DNA of 64,000 nt from Alligator mississippiensis (Eukaryota; Chordata; Crocodylia; Alligatoridae). How positions within the stretch are numbered: the stretch's first letter is position 1; each line of letters begins with the position of its first letter. The stretch lies in contig NC_081824.1 of NCBI RefSeq assembly GCF_030867095.1, forward strand, positions 51,432,882-51,496,881, in the 5' to 3' direction. The notes below the pieces were generated by a model. The model worked only from the letters and a program-made list of their open reading frames with translations. It did not search any database and was not told where the DNA came from. Below, in pieces: positions 21,632 to 33,664 of the stretch. The position numbers and the translations under genes are program-made.

Positions 21632-22854
21632 TAGGGCCAAATTAACGCATAGGCAAACTAGGTACATGCCTAGGGCCCTGAGCTGTGGGCGGAGGGCCGG
21701 AACTTCCCTCCACGGCAGTGGTGTGAATGGCCCCATCGGCCTCTCTTCCAGGTGGGGTTGCTGCTGCCCCAGGGACCTGCATGCCTTCACCAGCCTCCGA
21801 CTTGCTCCAGGCACCAAGGGGGTGGGGGGTGCAGGCTGCAGATGAGCGGGAGTACGGACCTTGGGCCAGGATGTGGATGCCCCCCCACGCTCCCCCCCTC
21901 CCCCCCCCAATGATGCACAGCCCTGCTGCCAGCAGTGGCAGCATTTGTGGCCCGCACAGGCCCAGGTGCAGCTCTGGCCAGTGCTGCACAGCAGAAGCAA
22001 GGAGCACAGCTCTGCTGACTGCCTCTCTTTCTCCATGTGGCTCATGTGCAGCTCCTCACTACTGGGGAAAGCCTAGAGCCTCTGCCTTCCCTGCCCCCTG
22101 CTGTACAGGTTGTGGGAAGCAGGGGCAGGGTAGGCAGCAATGTTCTAGCCCACATTGCTTCACCCTGGTAGTGTGGAGCTGCACGGAGTCTGGTACGAGA
22201 GAGGTGGCTGGTGGGGCTGTGCCCTTTACCTCCGCTGCACGGTGCTGGTCAGAGCCGCATGTCATAGGGTGCTGGTGCCTGCGTGGGCCGCGAGGGCAGC
22301 TGCTGCTGGTGGCGGGGGCTGTGCACCATGGGGTGGAGTGTGTGGGGGTCTCCACACCCTCCCACTCACACCCTGTCTCCGCAACCCCGCTCCTACATAT
22401 ACACCCTGACATACCCTATTGCTCCCACCCACACACCTCCCAACCCCTCTCCCCTTTCTTTGCTTCATAGATTCATAGATGTTAGGGTCAGAAGGGACCT
22501 CAGTAGGTCATCGAATCCGACCTCCTGCCCTGGGCAGGAAAGAGCGCTGGGATCAGATAACCCCAGCTAGGTGCTTGTCCAGTTTCCTCTCAAAGAATCC
22601 CCAGGGTAGGGGAGAGCACCACCTCCCTTGGAAGCCCATTCCAGATTCTGGCAATCCTTACTGGAACAGGTTGGGTTTATTTTGGGCTTGTTTTTAAAGG
22701 CGGTGCTGCTTTTTTTTTCTTGTGAGACTTGGCAACACTGCTTCCAGCCCCACTCCCCATGGGTGGCAGCACTGGGGTGGGAGGGGGATCTTGACCAGCC
22801 CAGGGCCCATGAGTTTGTTGGCCTAGAGCCCAGTAAGGAGTTAATCCAGCCCTG
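21632..22854. mobile_element. hAT-type element, 1.2 kb, inserted in the L1/Tx1-like LINE
   Basis: The left end TAGGGCCAAATTAACGCATA and right end (inward) CAGGGCTGGATTAACTCCTT form terminal inverted repeats, extending to ...gccctaggg-type sequence on both sides. The 8-bp target sites gaggtggt (21624-21631) and aaggtggt (22855-22862) differ at one base. The interior is GC-rich, without transposase. It contains a CR1 at 22466-22665. Confidence 0.87.
22466..22665 (-). mobile_element. 5'-truncated CR1 inside the hAT element
   Basis: This is an antisense CR1 3' end: atagattcatagatgttagg at 22467 through ccattccagattctggcaat at ~22636. It is the same subfamily as the 45.7-kb copy (tail with atctatgaat repeats). 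It is younger than the hAT element that hosts it. Confidence 0.9.
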
Positions 22855-23316
22855 AAGGTGGTAGTCCCCAGGTGGAAAAGCAGAATGAGTTGTTGGAGGC
22901 AACGAGAACATTTTATGAAGAGCTGAATCAGAAGAAGGAAATAGTAAAGAAGATGATGGATTTGCTGGAAGAGACTGAAGAGGAAGTGGAGGAGTAGGAA
23001 GAAAAGATAAACTTAAAGGAAGTGGAAGTGTACTTAAAAACCTTTAAGGGAAATCACCAGGAGCAATAAACTAACTATGGAATTTTATGAGAAGTTTTAG
23101 GCATGGGTATAGCGGAAGTTTTTGAGGAAATAGCAGAAATAGGAGAGGCAGGGAAAGATTTTACAAGAGGTTTTGTGATCTTACTTTTTAAGAAAAGGGA
23201 GAAGGAACTCCTGAAAAACCGGAGACGGGTTACACTCAATATGGACTATAAGTTAATGGGCAAGATTCTGCACTACCGTTCCTTTAATTTTGTAGGGTCT
23301 CTGTGTGCCCCCCCAA

Positions 23317-23560
23317 GCTGCTGATTGGTGGAGGGGCCCTGTGGGTCAATCCCGATTGGCAGGTTAGTGAAAACTATAATTTAAAACTTGGTGATGTTTT
23401 TGCCTCCCCACCAGTCAGCAGCAAACAGCAAGGCCACCAGGGCCCCTTGGCCAATTAGCAGCAGGGAGGCAAAAATGGTGCCAAGTTTAAAATTATGGTT
23501 TTTGCTTCCCTGCCAATCAGGAGTGAGCCGCAAATGGAGCCCCTTCACCAATCAGCGACA
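23317..23560. repeat. Foldback repeat, ~95-bp inverted arms
   Basis: The left arm, 23317-23410 (gctgctgattggtggagggg ... gatgtttttgcctcccc), is mirrored at 23465-23560 (ggaggcaaaaatggtgccaa ... caccaatcagcgaca). The spacer is about 55 bp. It looks like a small nonautonomous DNA transposon, but no target duplication was found. Confidence 0.65.
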
Positions 23561-24101
23561 GGGGATGCAAGGGGATCAGCCCATTTCTGCTGTGAATCTG
23601 GTAGGTATCTACTCATATCCTCCTATGTTACCAAAGGTAAATTTACAATTCCATCCACAGTATCCTCATGCCTTATTCCAAATACAGTGCAGAAACAGCT
23701 ATTGAATATTTTTGCACTTTGAACAGTATTGTTAATGATTTTATCATCTACATTTACAAACAGATGTGTAGTTGACAGAGGGATGTTTTTGTGTCTAGTA
23801 TGTTTTTAAATGTCTGCATGTCCTGATTTTTGTATTTTATAACCATAACGTTCTTTAAAAATAGGCTTTTAATTATTTATATAATTAACAAACTGCTGTG
23901 TTAGTGTCCAATGGAAAAGGTCCATGCCTCAATGAGCTTACAACTGGACAGACAAATTAACAGATAAGAGACAACATTTATGCTGGAGGCATCTTGCTTA
24001 ATAGTTTTTGTTTAATTTTTTAATCACTTAAGTCAACTTTCATGAAGATTAAATGCAGAGGCATAACTGGGCAGCTTTATGCCAAGGATGGCCATTAATG
24101 T

Positions 24102-25093
24102 TGTAGCAGGGCATCTTTGGGTGGTTTGGAGGCTCCTGGCCCTGGGCATGACCTAAAACTGCACCCTGCTGGGGAGGGGTGGCCTGGTGGGGCTCCCAGT
24201 GGTGCAGGAGTCCCCAGGAAATGCCAGGCCAGTTACCTCCCCTGTGAAAGACGAGGAGGGGTGCCTTAACCCCAGCCCCCATCTTTGGGTGGGTTTTGTA
24301 GGCTGCTGGGGAAGTAGTGGGGGCCAGGTATGTCCACATGTAGGCGCCTGAGCCCAGCAGGGATATGAGGTCCCGGAGACCCCAGAGGGGCTAGCGTGGA
24401 GAGCATTGGGAGGCCCTGCACAGAGTAGGGCTGAAGCGGAAGTAGGCCTGAAGGACAGCCCAAGGGGTGCTCTGAGTAGGATCAAATGACAGTAAACTTG
24501 AAGGACAGTGAAAGGGCCAGCCCCATGAGAAGTTGTGCCCGGTGAGAGGCTTGGGGCAGAATTAGCCCAGGGTTTGGCATAAGGCCGGACCATGTAGAGT
24601 AGGGGAACTTGCAGGAACCGAAGGTTCTGCGTGGCAAGGCCAATATGAGAGTAGCAAAGCCTGATGGCCCAAGAGAGGCCGCTCAAGGAGAAGCAGGGCA
24701 GTGGAGTGTGGTCCGGTAAAAGGCAGTATGCCAGAGGCCACCAGAGAGGGGCGGAGTGGAAGAGGCCTCCTGTGAGAGGGGAGGTGGTGTGAATGTGTGT
24801 GTGTGTGTGTGTGTGTGTGTGGAAACCAACTTTGGACTCGGTTTGCTCCGGTCTCAGACTGGGAGTAATATTAATTTGGTTACCATCTGCAAGGCATGGG
24901 CTGCAGTGTAGGGAAGGTCGGAGTCGCAGATAGTGCCTCCTGGCCATCGGGGCAGTAATGCGCAGTCTCCTGCATATACCATCCATATAGGGGAACAACA
25001 AAATCATGGCAGGCGGGATTGGGTGGATTGCCCCATAGAGATAGGTGGGCGGGCCAACATGAGACCCGTCCCCAAGAGTTGCCGCTTGTCACA
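24102..25093 (+). mobile_element. Solo LTR of an endogenous retrovirus-like family (family A, copy 1), fossil
   Basis: It begins TGTAGCAGGGCATC and ends TTGTCACA. A 5-bp duplication AATGT stands at 24097-24101 and 25094-25098. It is homologous to 32823-33664 in the same orientation and to 30097-31306 in the opposite one. A (TG)n run lies inside at ~24794-24822. No internal retroviral genes accompany it. Confidence 0.8.
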
Positions 25094-26072
25094 AATGTAA
25101 TAATGGGTGGGCCTATAGGGGACACGCCCCAGGTGCTGACTAAAAGTTGGGGGCAAAGTACCAGAATGGAACTAGGGGGATGCCTCACACTTCCATTCCC
25201 CCACCCTGCCCACACCCTGCACCTTCCCTGCAGCAGTTCCAGCTCTAGGGTGGGGTTGGGAGTAGGAAGAGTTGCAGTGGGAGCAAATGGTATAGCCAGT
25301 GCAAATCAGTGTTTTATGGATGCTCAACACATGGATCAGTTGCAAAAAAAAAGGAGGTGACATATTTGCCTGAAGAAACAAACCTCTGACCACTGCCCGT
25401 GCACTGTGCGCTGCCACTTCCTAGGGCACAGAACTGGCTATTCATGCTTTTGTGGGCAGTGCTGCTACACTGGGTAGCAGTTGCAGCTAGGCTTCCAGTA
25501 GTAACATGGTGAATGAGACAGCAGGAGCAGCAGCTGCTATTTTTGTGCCACCCTCCAAGTTGACATCTGGGGTTGGTGTTCTCATGACCCCTCTCAGTTG
25601 CAGTAATGGTTAAATGTCTGTTCAAAATATTTAATCATTATGACTGCAATTCTGGAAAGAATCCTAATCAGGAAAGTACTTAAATATCTGCTTAACTAAT
25701 TTAATGTGTTTAAGTCTGTTTCTGAATAAAATTGACTGTGCATAGGTGCAATAATTGGTTTGCTTAAATTTACAGTAGTAATTGATATACTTTATGGAAG
25801 ATATCTAGTCCATATGTAGCTCAAACATGTTTGTCACATTTAAATGTGCTATTTTATCATGATTTAAATATATGTGTGTGTGTGCGGTGCTAATATGTTT
25901 CTTCCATATAAGATATGAAAGAGGCTAGTTAGACATGTGCATGTGTTAGGATTTGCATCTGAATCTGTTCAAGTGTGACTCGGTAGTTAATCCAAAGATC
26001 TTTGCAAATATTCAGCTTTATTTTTCCATGAAAGCAACAGAAATACTTTTGAAAATTTTGCCTTTACTTCAG

Positions 26073-26660
26073 ATCATAGAATCATAGAAAATTAGGGGTG
26101 GAAGGGACATTAGGAGGTCATCTAGTCCAACTCCCTGTCCCTGCTCAAAGTAGAACCATCCCCAACTAAATTATCCCAGCCAAAGCATTGTCTAGCTGGG
26201 TCTTAAAAACCTCCAAGCATGAACGCCACATGCCCCCGGAGGCTAGAGGGGCATGGTGAGCTCCCACAGGCAGCAGTGGCAGCAGCAGTGGCGGGAGGGT
26301 GGCAGAGAGTGGCAGTGTTGGTGGAGGTGGGGGGAGCACTGACCAGTGGTTGGTGACCACCCACAGACACCACTGGCAGTGTTGGCGGCAGTCAGTAGCG
26401 ATTGGGGACCACCCGCAGATGCCATCGCTGGCAAGGGGGGGTGCTTTTTACAGGGGGTGAGCTGCCAAGCTCAGGGGGTGCATGAGCACCTGTGTGCACC
26501 CCGTACGTGTCGCCAATGCCTCCAAGGATGAAGATTCCACCACCTCTCTGAGTAACCTGTTCCAGTGTTTTACTAAGTGAGAAAATTCTTCCTAATAACT
26601 AACCTAAACTTCCCTTGCTGCAACTTTGGACCATTGCTCCTTATTCTGTCATCTGCCACC
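26073..26660 (-). mobile_element. CR1 fragment split by a hAT element
   Basis: This is an antisense CR1 3' end (atcatagaatcatagaaaat ...). After the hAT at 26218-26518 it resumes at the exact interruption point with gaagattccaccacctctct. Its far end abuts another CR1 at 26661. Confidence 0.88.
26218..26518. mobile_element. hAT-type MITE with perfect 8-bp duplication
   Basis: The 301-bp insert is flanked by CCTCCAAG at 26210-26217 and 26519-26526. Its ends are related inverted repeats (CATGAACGCCACATGCCCC and, inward, CATTGGCGACACGTACGGGG). Deleting it with one copy of the repeat restores an unbroken CR1 sequence. Confidence 0.9.
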
Positions 26661-28040
26661 ATAGATTTATAGATTGTAGAGTTGGAAGGGACCACAATGG
26701 ATCATCGTGTCTGACCCCCTGCCCCTAGCAGGGAAGAGGACCGAGGTCAGATGACCCCAGCCAGGTGACTATCTAGACTCTGCTTGAAGACCTCCAAGCT
26801 AGGTGATAGCACCACCTCTCTTGGAAGCCCATTCCAGGTCCTGGCCACCCTTACTGTGAAAAATTTCTTCTTAATATCTAACCTAAATCCACTTTCAACT
26901 TGTTTACACCCGTTATTCCTGTCGGGACCCAGGGCAGCCGGCCAGCAGCTCTCCCTGACTCCCACCCGGGCAGATAAGGGTCCGGGGCCTTAGAAGGCCG
27001 TTAGGCGGGTACTTGTGACGCGTGGAGTGGAATTAATTAGGCAGACGCTTATCAGTTGCAAAGCAAGATTGTTTACTCACGTCAAGGTGGTGTAAGACGG
27101 AGGTCAGAGATACTTAGTTACAGCTTAGAGATCGTCGTTCAGTTATTCTGCAGATATATATATATGGGCCGGCGGTCGGCTTATCGGGCATGCGGGGCAA
27201 GGGTACGCCAGGGAGGTCGCGGTGGGAAGACGCTGACAACTGATCAAATTGTCAAATTTACTCCAAGGTGTGGGCAGAGTTGTCTTTGACTTTGCGAAAA
27301 ATGTAAGCGGGTTTTGTTTGTATGATAGCCAATTGTTTTTCGCCGCGTCATAAATCTAATTAGAATCGCCAATTATCTAGCGGTCTTTGCTAGGGTGTTA
27401 TTTTCACAGGGTTACTCCTTGTTTTCTTTGACCAATTATAATGATTTATATAAAGCAAAGAAGGCAAAAGTTTTTATCTCTGTTAGTGGCGCAGCAATAA
27501 ATTTCTTTTTGACATGCGCAGAAAAAAGCGGTTACTATCATTATTGTTAACCCTTAGTTAACCTAGTGCAGAAAAAACTGTTTTAAATGGTTATTACTTG
27601 TTTGTGACATGGGCACTATCTAATTTGGTTGTGACAATTCCTAGTCACTCCCTGGGGCGCCTAAGTAAACAGTGCTTCCTCTATTCCCCGTTGACCTCCC
27701 CTAATAAATTTATAGGCAGAGGGTGGCAGAGAGAACAACTTAGAGCACCTGCATGTGGCGGCATCACTACGGATGTCCGATTGCCTTGATTCCTCAGGAA
27801 ATATGAGAACCCCTCCCCTGTTGCCCTCTTCTGTTTGATCTTCCTCCAGGTCTTCTGCTTCCCCACTTATGCCAGGGCTTTGGTCTTCATCTCCTGGCAA
27901 ACCTGGTTTAAAGTCCTCCTTAGTTAGCAAGCCTGTCTGGAAAGATGGTCTTCCCTTTCTTTGTCAGGTGGATCTCTTCCCAGGAATCCTTCTTGGAACA
28001 AGAAGACCTTCCCATGGTCGAAGAAGCTGAAACCCTGCTG
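26661..28040 (-). mobile_element. CR1 (composite, internally deleted) split by a solo LTR
   Basis: The antisense 3' end begins at atagatttatagattgtaga. Read on the minus strand, the part beyond the LTR gives AYKFIRGGQRGIEEALFT, which joins to APQGVTRNNGCK next to the LTR. Sequence from ~27790 onward instead resembles the 5' region of the CR1 at 40.35-40.44 kb. Either most of the element is deleted or two CR1s are juxtaposed. Confidence 0.75.
26920..27636 (-). mobile_element. Solo LTR of an endogenous retrovirus (family B), fossil in CR1
   Basis: The 717-bp unit starts TGTCGGGACC and ends GGTTGTGACA. A perfect 5-bp duplication ATTCC stands at 26915-26919 and 27637-27641. Read on the minus strand it has a TATA-like ctttatataaat and, toward its end, a polyadenylation-like region. 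It is rich in CpG, suggesting a fairly recent insertion. No internal genes are present. The host CR1 frame continues across the site. Confidence 0.9.
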
Positions 28041-29370
28041 GCATATTTACAAATCAGTTGTCAGTATGTACTATTTACTTTGAATCCTTCTTGCTGCGAG
28101 GAATACAGATATACAGTCCTATTTTTATAAAACAATATATATTTAGATTTTTTATTCTAGTAAGTTTATCCAATGTTACTTGGGACTTAATGAAAAACCA
28201 AGCAAACAAAACATCCTAGAAGCCATAATGCTTCTCATTACACATGAATAAATACAATATTATTTTTCTCAGATTTCTGCTATTAATCAATCATATAGTA
28301 CAATTTAATTTGATATTTTCACTCTCCAATGTTAGGGCCAAGATTAGAATACTGGGAAAAGTAAAGTCAAGACTGAAAAACATTGGAAACATGTCTATAA
28401 ATACCATGGTAACTCTTTATATGTGTCTGTTATATTTATGAGACAGCAAGAGCAAGAGAGAGAGGATTTTTTCACTAAAAAATTGGGATGTGAAAAATGC
28501 TGTCTTTAGGGTATCAGTAAACAACATTTAAAAAAATAGGGTTCTAAGGGAAATATGTGATTATCACTGGAATGTAATGTCTTCTGGGTTATCAAGAGTT
28601 CTGAAAATACTTTCCATTCTCCTGAAAGCAGTAGTTTCTGTGCTCAGATTCTTAGGTGTGAAGGATATAAATATAACTTGATTACTTGCTAATAGCGATG
28701 CGTTCAGAGATGCTGTTTTTATTATCAGGTACAGGCAATGAATCATTTGTTGCCAAAAGCAGGATTTATAAATATTGATATATACTCTGTTAACTCTAGT
28801 GAAGATAGCAGAATCTCTAGAATTCAAAATATATGTTGTGTGTTTTGCATATATTCCTTGTGGGATAAAAATGAAAATAGAAGAACTGTTAAGTATATGT
28901 GGGTAACATTAAAACTTACACAATAAAAATTAGGGATTGAGTCATGAATTCAGATAAGTCTATGTCAGGTTTTAGCATTGGCTATGGGTCACTTTATTTG
29001 GAAATGTGCATTTTAAATAATATGATGAAGGTGCTTAAATAATGAATGATAAAGTAGGGTGTATACAGATACTCACACATGTGGGGTGGCAGGGACTTAC
29101 ACTGGTGGTGCAGTAAATGACCTTGTATATAGATCTAGCCATTAAATAAAGGCAAGCACCTCTGACAGATTGCTTGACAACGAAAAATTGGCATTGGAGG
29201 AAAAGGGATTTATGATATCTAAATTGATTAACAATTGGGAAATGCCCTCTAAAATTACAGATAATGTCTGGAAAACCTTGCTTTGCAGTTGATAAACAAG
29301 GCTGGAGTGTCATAGCTAGCAAAGAAGTGAGGACCCATGTTAGTTTGTTTGTCAGAATTGTCAATAAGGC

Positions 29371-29550
29371 TAGGGACAGACATGACACATAAACTGGTTC
29401 AGAAACTGGTTTAAACCTGTAACAGAAGAGATATTCAGTGCACATAAATCAGTTTGAAAATGGCTGAAACCAGTTTGAGATAAACCTGGGTGAATGTAGT
29501 ATCAGACTTAACTGATTTGGGTCAAACTGGTTTATGCCATGTCTGTCCCA
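29371..29550. mobile_element. DNA transposon end or MITE, family H copy 1
   Basis: The 180-bp core has inverted ends: TAGGGACAGACATGACACAT at the left, TGGGACAGACATGGCATAAA inward from the right. Homology to the inverted copy at 34804-35062 continues past the right end to ~29600 (cagcatcctggcatgc). The real element may therefore be longer, reaching toward 30090. Confidence 0.6.
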
Positions 29551-30096
29551 GACCCCTTGCTGGTTTAACCAGAATCCCCCAGCATCCTGGCATGCTCTCT
29601 TGCCTGGGTGGGGCTCTCTGCTCCACCACAGGGATGCCCCCTCCGCACTTCTTGACTGGAGCTCAGCAGAGACTGCAGGTGTCTGCCTGGCTTCCCCCGT
29701 CCCCTCTGCCTTACACAGACACCTCTCAGCATTAGCTAGCAGACCACATGCTGGCTACAGTCCCTGCTGTGGCAGATGGGACAAAGGGAGAATCAACAGA
29801 TAGCTGGTAATGTCCCTCTTTTGTTTTCTTAATGGCGTGATAAACACCAAGTTAGGGATGATAAACACTGTGTTATCAATTCCGTGCTGGACTGGTCAGA
29901 ATGGTGGGGAACCCCTCTTTAATCAGAGTGTCCTGCCAAGCCCTGGCCCTACTACCCTCAGCTCAGTAGTACAGAAGGGAAGGAGGGCTGCTGTAGTGTG
30001 CCCCCGCCCCCCCAGCTTCTAGCCTGAGCCACTGCAGGCATGTACCTGCATTTCTGGGATGTCTGTGCAGTTACAAACTGATTCAGCCTAGCCAGG

Positions 30097-31306
30097 TGTG
30101 GCAAAGTGGGGCTCCCTGACTAGCGACAGTGCTAGTTTCCCCACTTGCCTTTGGACACGCCACCCACCTGACTCACCTGCCATGCCTTGTTGTTAATTAA
30201 TTACGATGTTGATTAAGGCGGGAGGCTGCCCATTCTTGCCCCGGTGCCAGGGGCGCTATCTGTGGCTCTGATACTCCCCTACACCACAGCCCAAGCCTCG
30301 CAGATGGCATCCAGATGACACAGTGCTTCCGGCCTTCAGCTGGACCAAGCTTAGGCCTCGTTGTCAGGCCTCAGACACACTCATTCATACCGCTCTCCTC
30401 TCACGAGGGTCTCTCACACTCCACCCCCTCTCACAGGGTCTCTTTCATGCATCGACAAGTTATGCTACCTTGCTCCCTCTTGGAGCAGGCCCGTTAGGCT
30501 ATAGGCTTAGCTAGGTTCATACCTTGGGTGGCAGACGTACAGTCTTTTGGGCCTTTCCTGTGACCCTCACCAGGGTAATGGCCAGCCAATTACCCAACCG
30601 GGTCTAAGCTTGCTCTGGCCCCTTCCGGGGGCAACTCTCTCTAGATAAACATACCAGGCTCTCAGCCCTCTGGTTTTTCCCCCTTTCAATGGGGCTCCTC
30701 ATCTCCACCCCCTCACTGGGGCTCCACATAGCCCCCTCACTTGGGGCCGTGGGGCTTTCCTCCCCAGTGGGCTCAGGTGGCCATAGCTGTGCCTGGCCCC
30801 AACTACCTTTCCTCGGGGTCCTACACCTCACAGAGCTCAGGTGGCCACAGCCATGCCTGGGCCTCACTCTCCCTCCTCAGGGTCTTGCACCCCACAGGGC
30901 TCAGGTGGCCACAGCCGTGCCTGACCCCCACTATCTCCGATGTTACCAGACCCACCCGAAGGTCAGGGCTAGGGTTAAGGTGTCCCGACCCACCTTTCAC
31001 CAGGCAACTGGCCTGGCATTTCCTGGGGGCTCCCGCACCACTGAGAGCCCCACCAGGCTGCCCACTCCTGGCAGGGTGCAGTTTTAGGTCATGCCCAGGA
31101 CCAGGAGCCTCCAAACCATCCCCTACAGCTCCTCCCTTACCCCCATAGAGCCTTGCAGCCAAGCAATGTTACTGCCTGGCATGCCAGCAGTGAACTGCCC
31201 TGTTTATATGGGCGGCCAGAGATCTAAAATGGCTGCTGCAATCAAGCACCTGCTGGCTGCTTGGCTCCACTCTTAAAGTGGCAGGCACCAACAATGCCCT
31301 GCCACA
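30097..31306 (-). mobile_element. LTR of family A (copy 2), 3' LTR of a truncated provirus, fossil
   Basis: It is the reverse complement of the 24.1- and 32.8-kb LTRs. The ends are inverted TGTGGCA...TGCCACA. Directly upstream in the element's own direction (31307-31320) is a purine run, aaagggggaagg, which fits a polypurine tract. This is therefore a 3' LTR with a little internal sequence reaching ~31430. No gag, pol or env is recognisable. Confidence 0.72.
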
Positions 31307-32822
31307 CACCTTCCCCCTTTAAATAGATCCTGGGGGAGGTTTCCCCTGCTGCTCCTGCAAAGCAGACTCCCCTCAGCGCCTCTGAGAGCACTCAAATGGC
31401 GAGCACCCCAAAGGTGCTCCACCATACCAGGTTAGACTAACCTGCAAAGATTGAATCAATTCAGGCTCAGGCTTTTTGAATCTCTCTTCCTAACCTAAGG
31501 GACTTCAAAATGAGTATTTAAAAAACTCAGTATAGTATAGTATTATAGTACTAGTCATAAATCCTCCAGGAAAGCAGATTTTGAATAGTGGTGTCAAACA
31601 ATATAAATGTGAATGAATCTCCCAGTCAGAGTTTCAAGGACCCAGTAGTGTGATGAGAAGCCCTAAAACAGAATTCTTTGTGAACAAGGAAGTTTACCAC
31701 CAAAGTCAAGCAAGGAAAAACACTTCAATGAAGAACAGAGGATTGGGACTGTTGTTCTTTTAATTTTTTCCTTCATTTCCACCATGTATTTATTTAAGCT
31801 CACAATGTACACAATGCTATACAAAACCTAGTTTTGTTTGGAGCTCACAGTATTAGAAGAAAATTTTAGTATTGTTTTTATAGGATGTTGATTTGATTGT
31901 AATGCTAATGTTTAAGTTCCAAGATTTAGGATGAGAGAATTAAGAAGCAAAATATTTATGTTAAATACAGGTACTTAAACCCATATAAAGTACAATAAAT
32001 GGAGGCAGTTTGGTTTTTGAAAGTGCCAAGCACTTGCAACTTAGCTTGAAGGTGTATTTTGTGGATAAATATTCCTACGACAGGCTTATTGCTTTGTTTT
32101 TTTCTGGGAGAAACTGAGGAGGAAGAAGAGTACAAATAAGATTTTAAAAAGTTGACAGATATTCTCTGAAATAAAAAGGATGTACATAAAGTAGTAATTA
32201 AAATGTATGATATGTCTAAAAGAATGCCTTCATGTGTTAACAGCACTTGGTGTTACAGAGGCTAAGTACAGTCAAAAAGTCCAAGGCAGGTTTCTCTAAG
32301 CTATGAAGATTGAATCAAGAGCAAACATTCACCTTTGGAAGGGGTGAGGGGGCAGTAGGCAAATGCCTGGACTGTCCAGGCCAAAAGGCAGGGGGTGCTC
32401 CTGCACACCTCCCTGTTGCCCATCTTTGCTGAGAGCAGCTGAACCCAGCCAAACAAAGCTGTCCCTGACTGGCTGTCAGGCACATGACCCCAACCTCCTT
32501 CTCTCACTGCAGACCCCGTGCCTGCACCCAGGCCTACGCTTCCAGAGCTGGTCACCATGGCACCCCAGGGGATGGCAGGTGGGGGGTGAAGCCTGCACAA
32601 CACCGGGAAGATCTAAGATTGCCCTCGAGTCTCCAGGAATTAGATATAAATCTCCAGGAGACTGCCAAGAGTCACCTGGGAGATAAATGATAGAGCATTC
32701 ATTAAAATAAATATTAAATGTTGAATCCAATTTATCCAGTTGACCAGTCAGTTTTTAAAATGTAATAGTAATGTGCATTTGCCTTTCTGATGTAAAGTCT
32801 ATGCACCTAATCCACAACTGAT

Positions 32823-33664
32823 TGTGCCATGGCACTGTTGGTGCCTGCCACTTTAAGGGCCGGGTCAGGCATTCAGCAGGTGCCTGATGGTGGCAGCCAT
32901 TTTGAGAACCTAGTATATAAAGGCTGTAGTCTGTTGCTGCCAGCCCAGGCAGAAACATTGCCTAGCTGAGCATGTTTTGTACAGCAGGAACAATCCTGGA
33001 GGTAAGGACAAGAGCTTATGGGGATGGATAGGAGGGGCATGGTCCTGGGCATGACCTAAAACTGCACCCTGCTGGGAATGGGTGGCCTGGTGGGGCTCCC
33101 GGTGGCACAGGAGTCCTCAGGAAATGTCAGGCCAGTTACCACCCTGGTAAAAGGTGGGTAGGGGCACTTTAACTCCATGCCCCCACATCCTAGTGGGTAA
33201 TCCAGCAAGGAAGTCAGCAAGGAGATTGGTAGGACCAAAGTGGGTCCAGAGGGGGGCAAGGTGTCCAGAACAAATGAAGGGCAAGAAGCCTAGGGTTTGG
33301 GAAGGGGCATGGAGCCTAGTGAGAGGCAAGGAGCCCAGAGGCTAGGAGCCCTGACTGTGTGTGCACAGTGGGGCCAGGAGCCCAGGGTGAGTGAGGGGCA
33401 CAGAGCCCAATGAGAGAGGCTGAAGTTAGTTGCCGGGATATGGTTGCAACATGTGGATGCCATCTGTGAGGCTTGGGCTGCGGTCTAGGGAAGGAACAGA
33501 GCTGCAGATAGTGCCCTCGGCATCGGGGCAGTAATGGGCAGTCTCCCGCATTATACCAAGAGTTTATGGAAACAACAAAGTTGTGGCAGGTGAGACTGGA
33601 TAGATTGCCCATAGAAAGAGGTGAGCCAGCATAAGATTTGGCCCTGAGCTTGCCCCCTGTTGCA
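32823..33664 (+). mobile_element. Solo LTR-like element of family A, copy 3, fossil
   Basis: It aligns with 24102-25093: shared cctgggcatgacctaaaact near 33042, gaaatgtcaggccagttacc near 33120 and gtgaggcttgggctgcggtc near 33464. The termini are TGTGCC and TTGCA. Flanking 5-bp sites are not clearly identical. A TATA-like tatataaagg lies at ~32912. Confidence 0.7.

Larger units (their letters stand above)
21282..23277 (+). mobile_element. L1/Tx1-like LINE remnant (interrupted)
   Basis: The segment translates in pieces as a basic coiled-coil-like stretch, then LLEATRTFYEELNQKKEIV near 22890. It continues with KTFKGKSPGA near 23038 and EFYEKF near 23080, then RGFVILLFKKREKELL near 23170 and NMDYKLMGKIL near 23243. 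The order (spacer, KSPG.DGL.xEFY, LL.K....L.NWRP, DYK) is that of the N-terminal reverse-transcriptase region of L1/Tx1-type LINEs and differs from CR1. Stops and frame changes are frequent. A hAT element at 21632-22854 splits it. Confidence 0.6.

Noticed and set aside
23103-23324. 73-codon plus-strand open frame as a host gene
   Set aside because: It is part of the L1/Tx1-like reverse-transcriptase remnant.
24153-25007. 284-codon minus-strand open frame
   Set aside because: It lies inside a solo LTR and includes a His-Thr run from the TG microsatellite; no protein domain.
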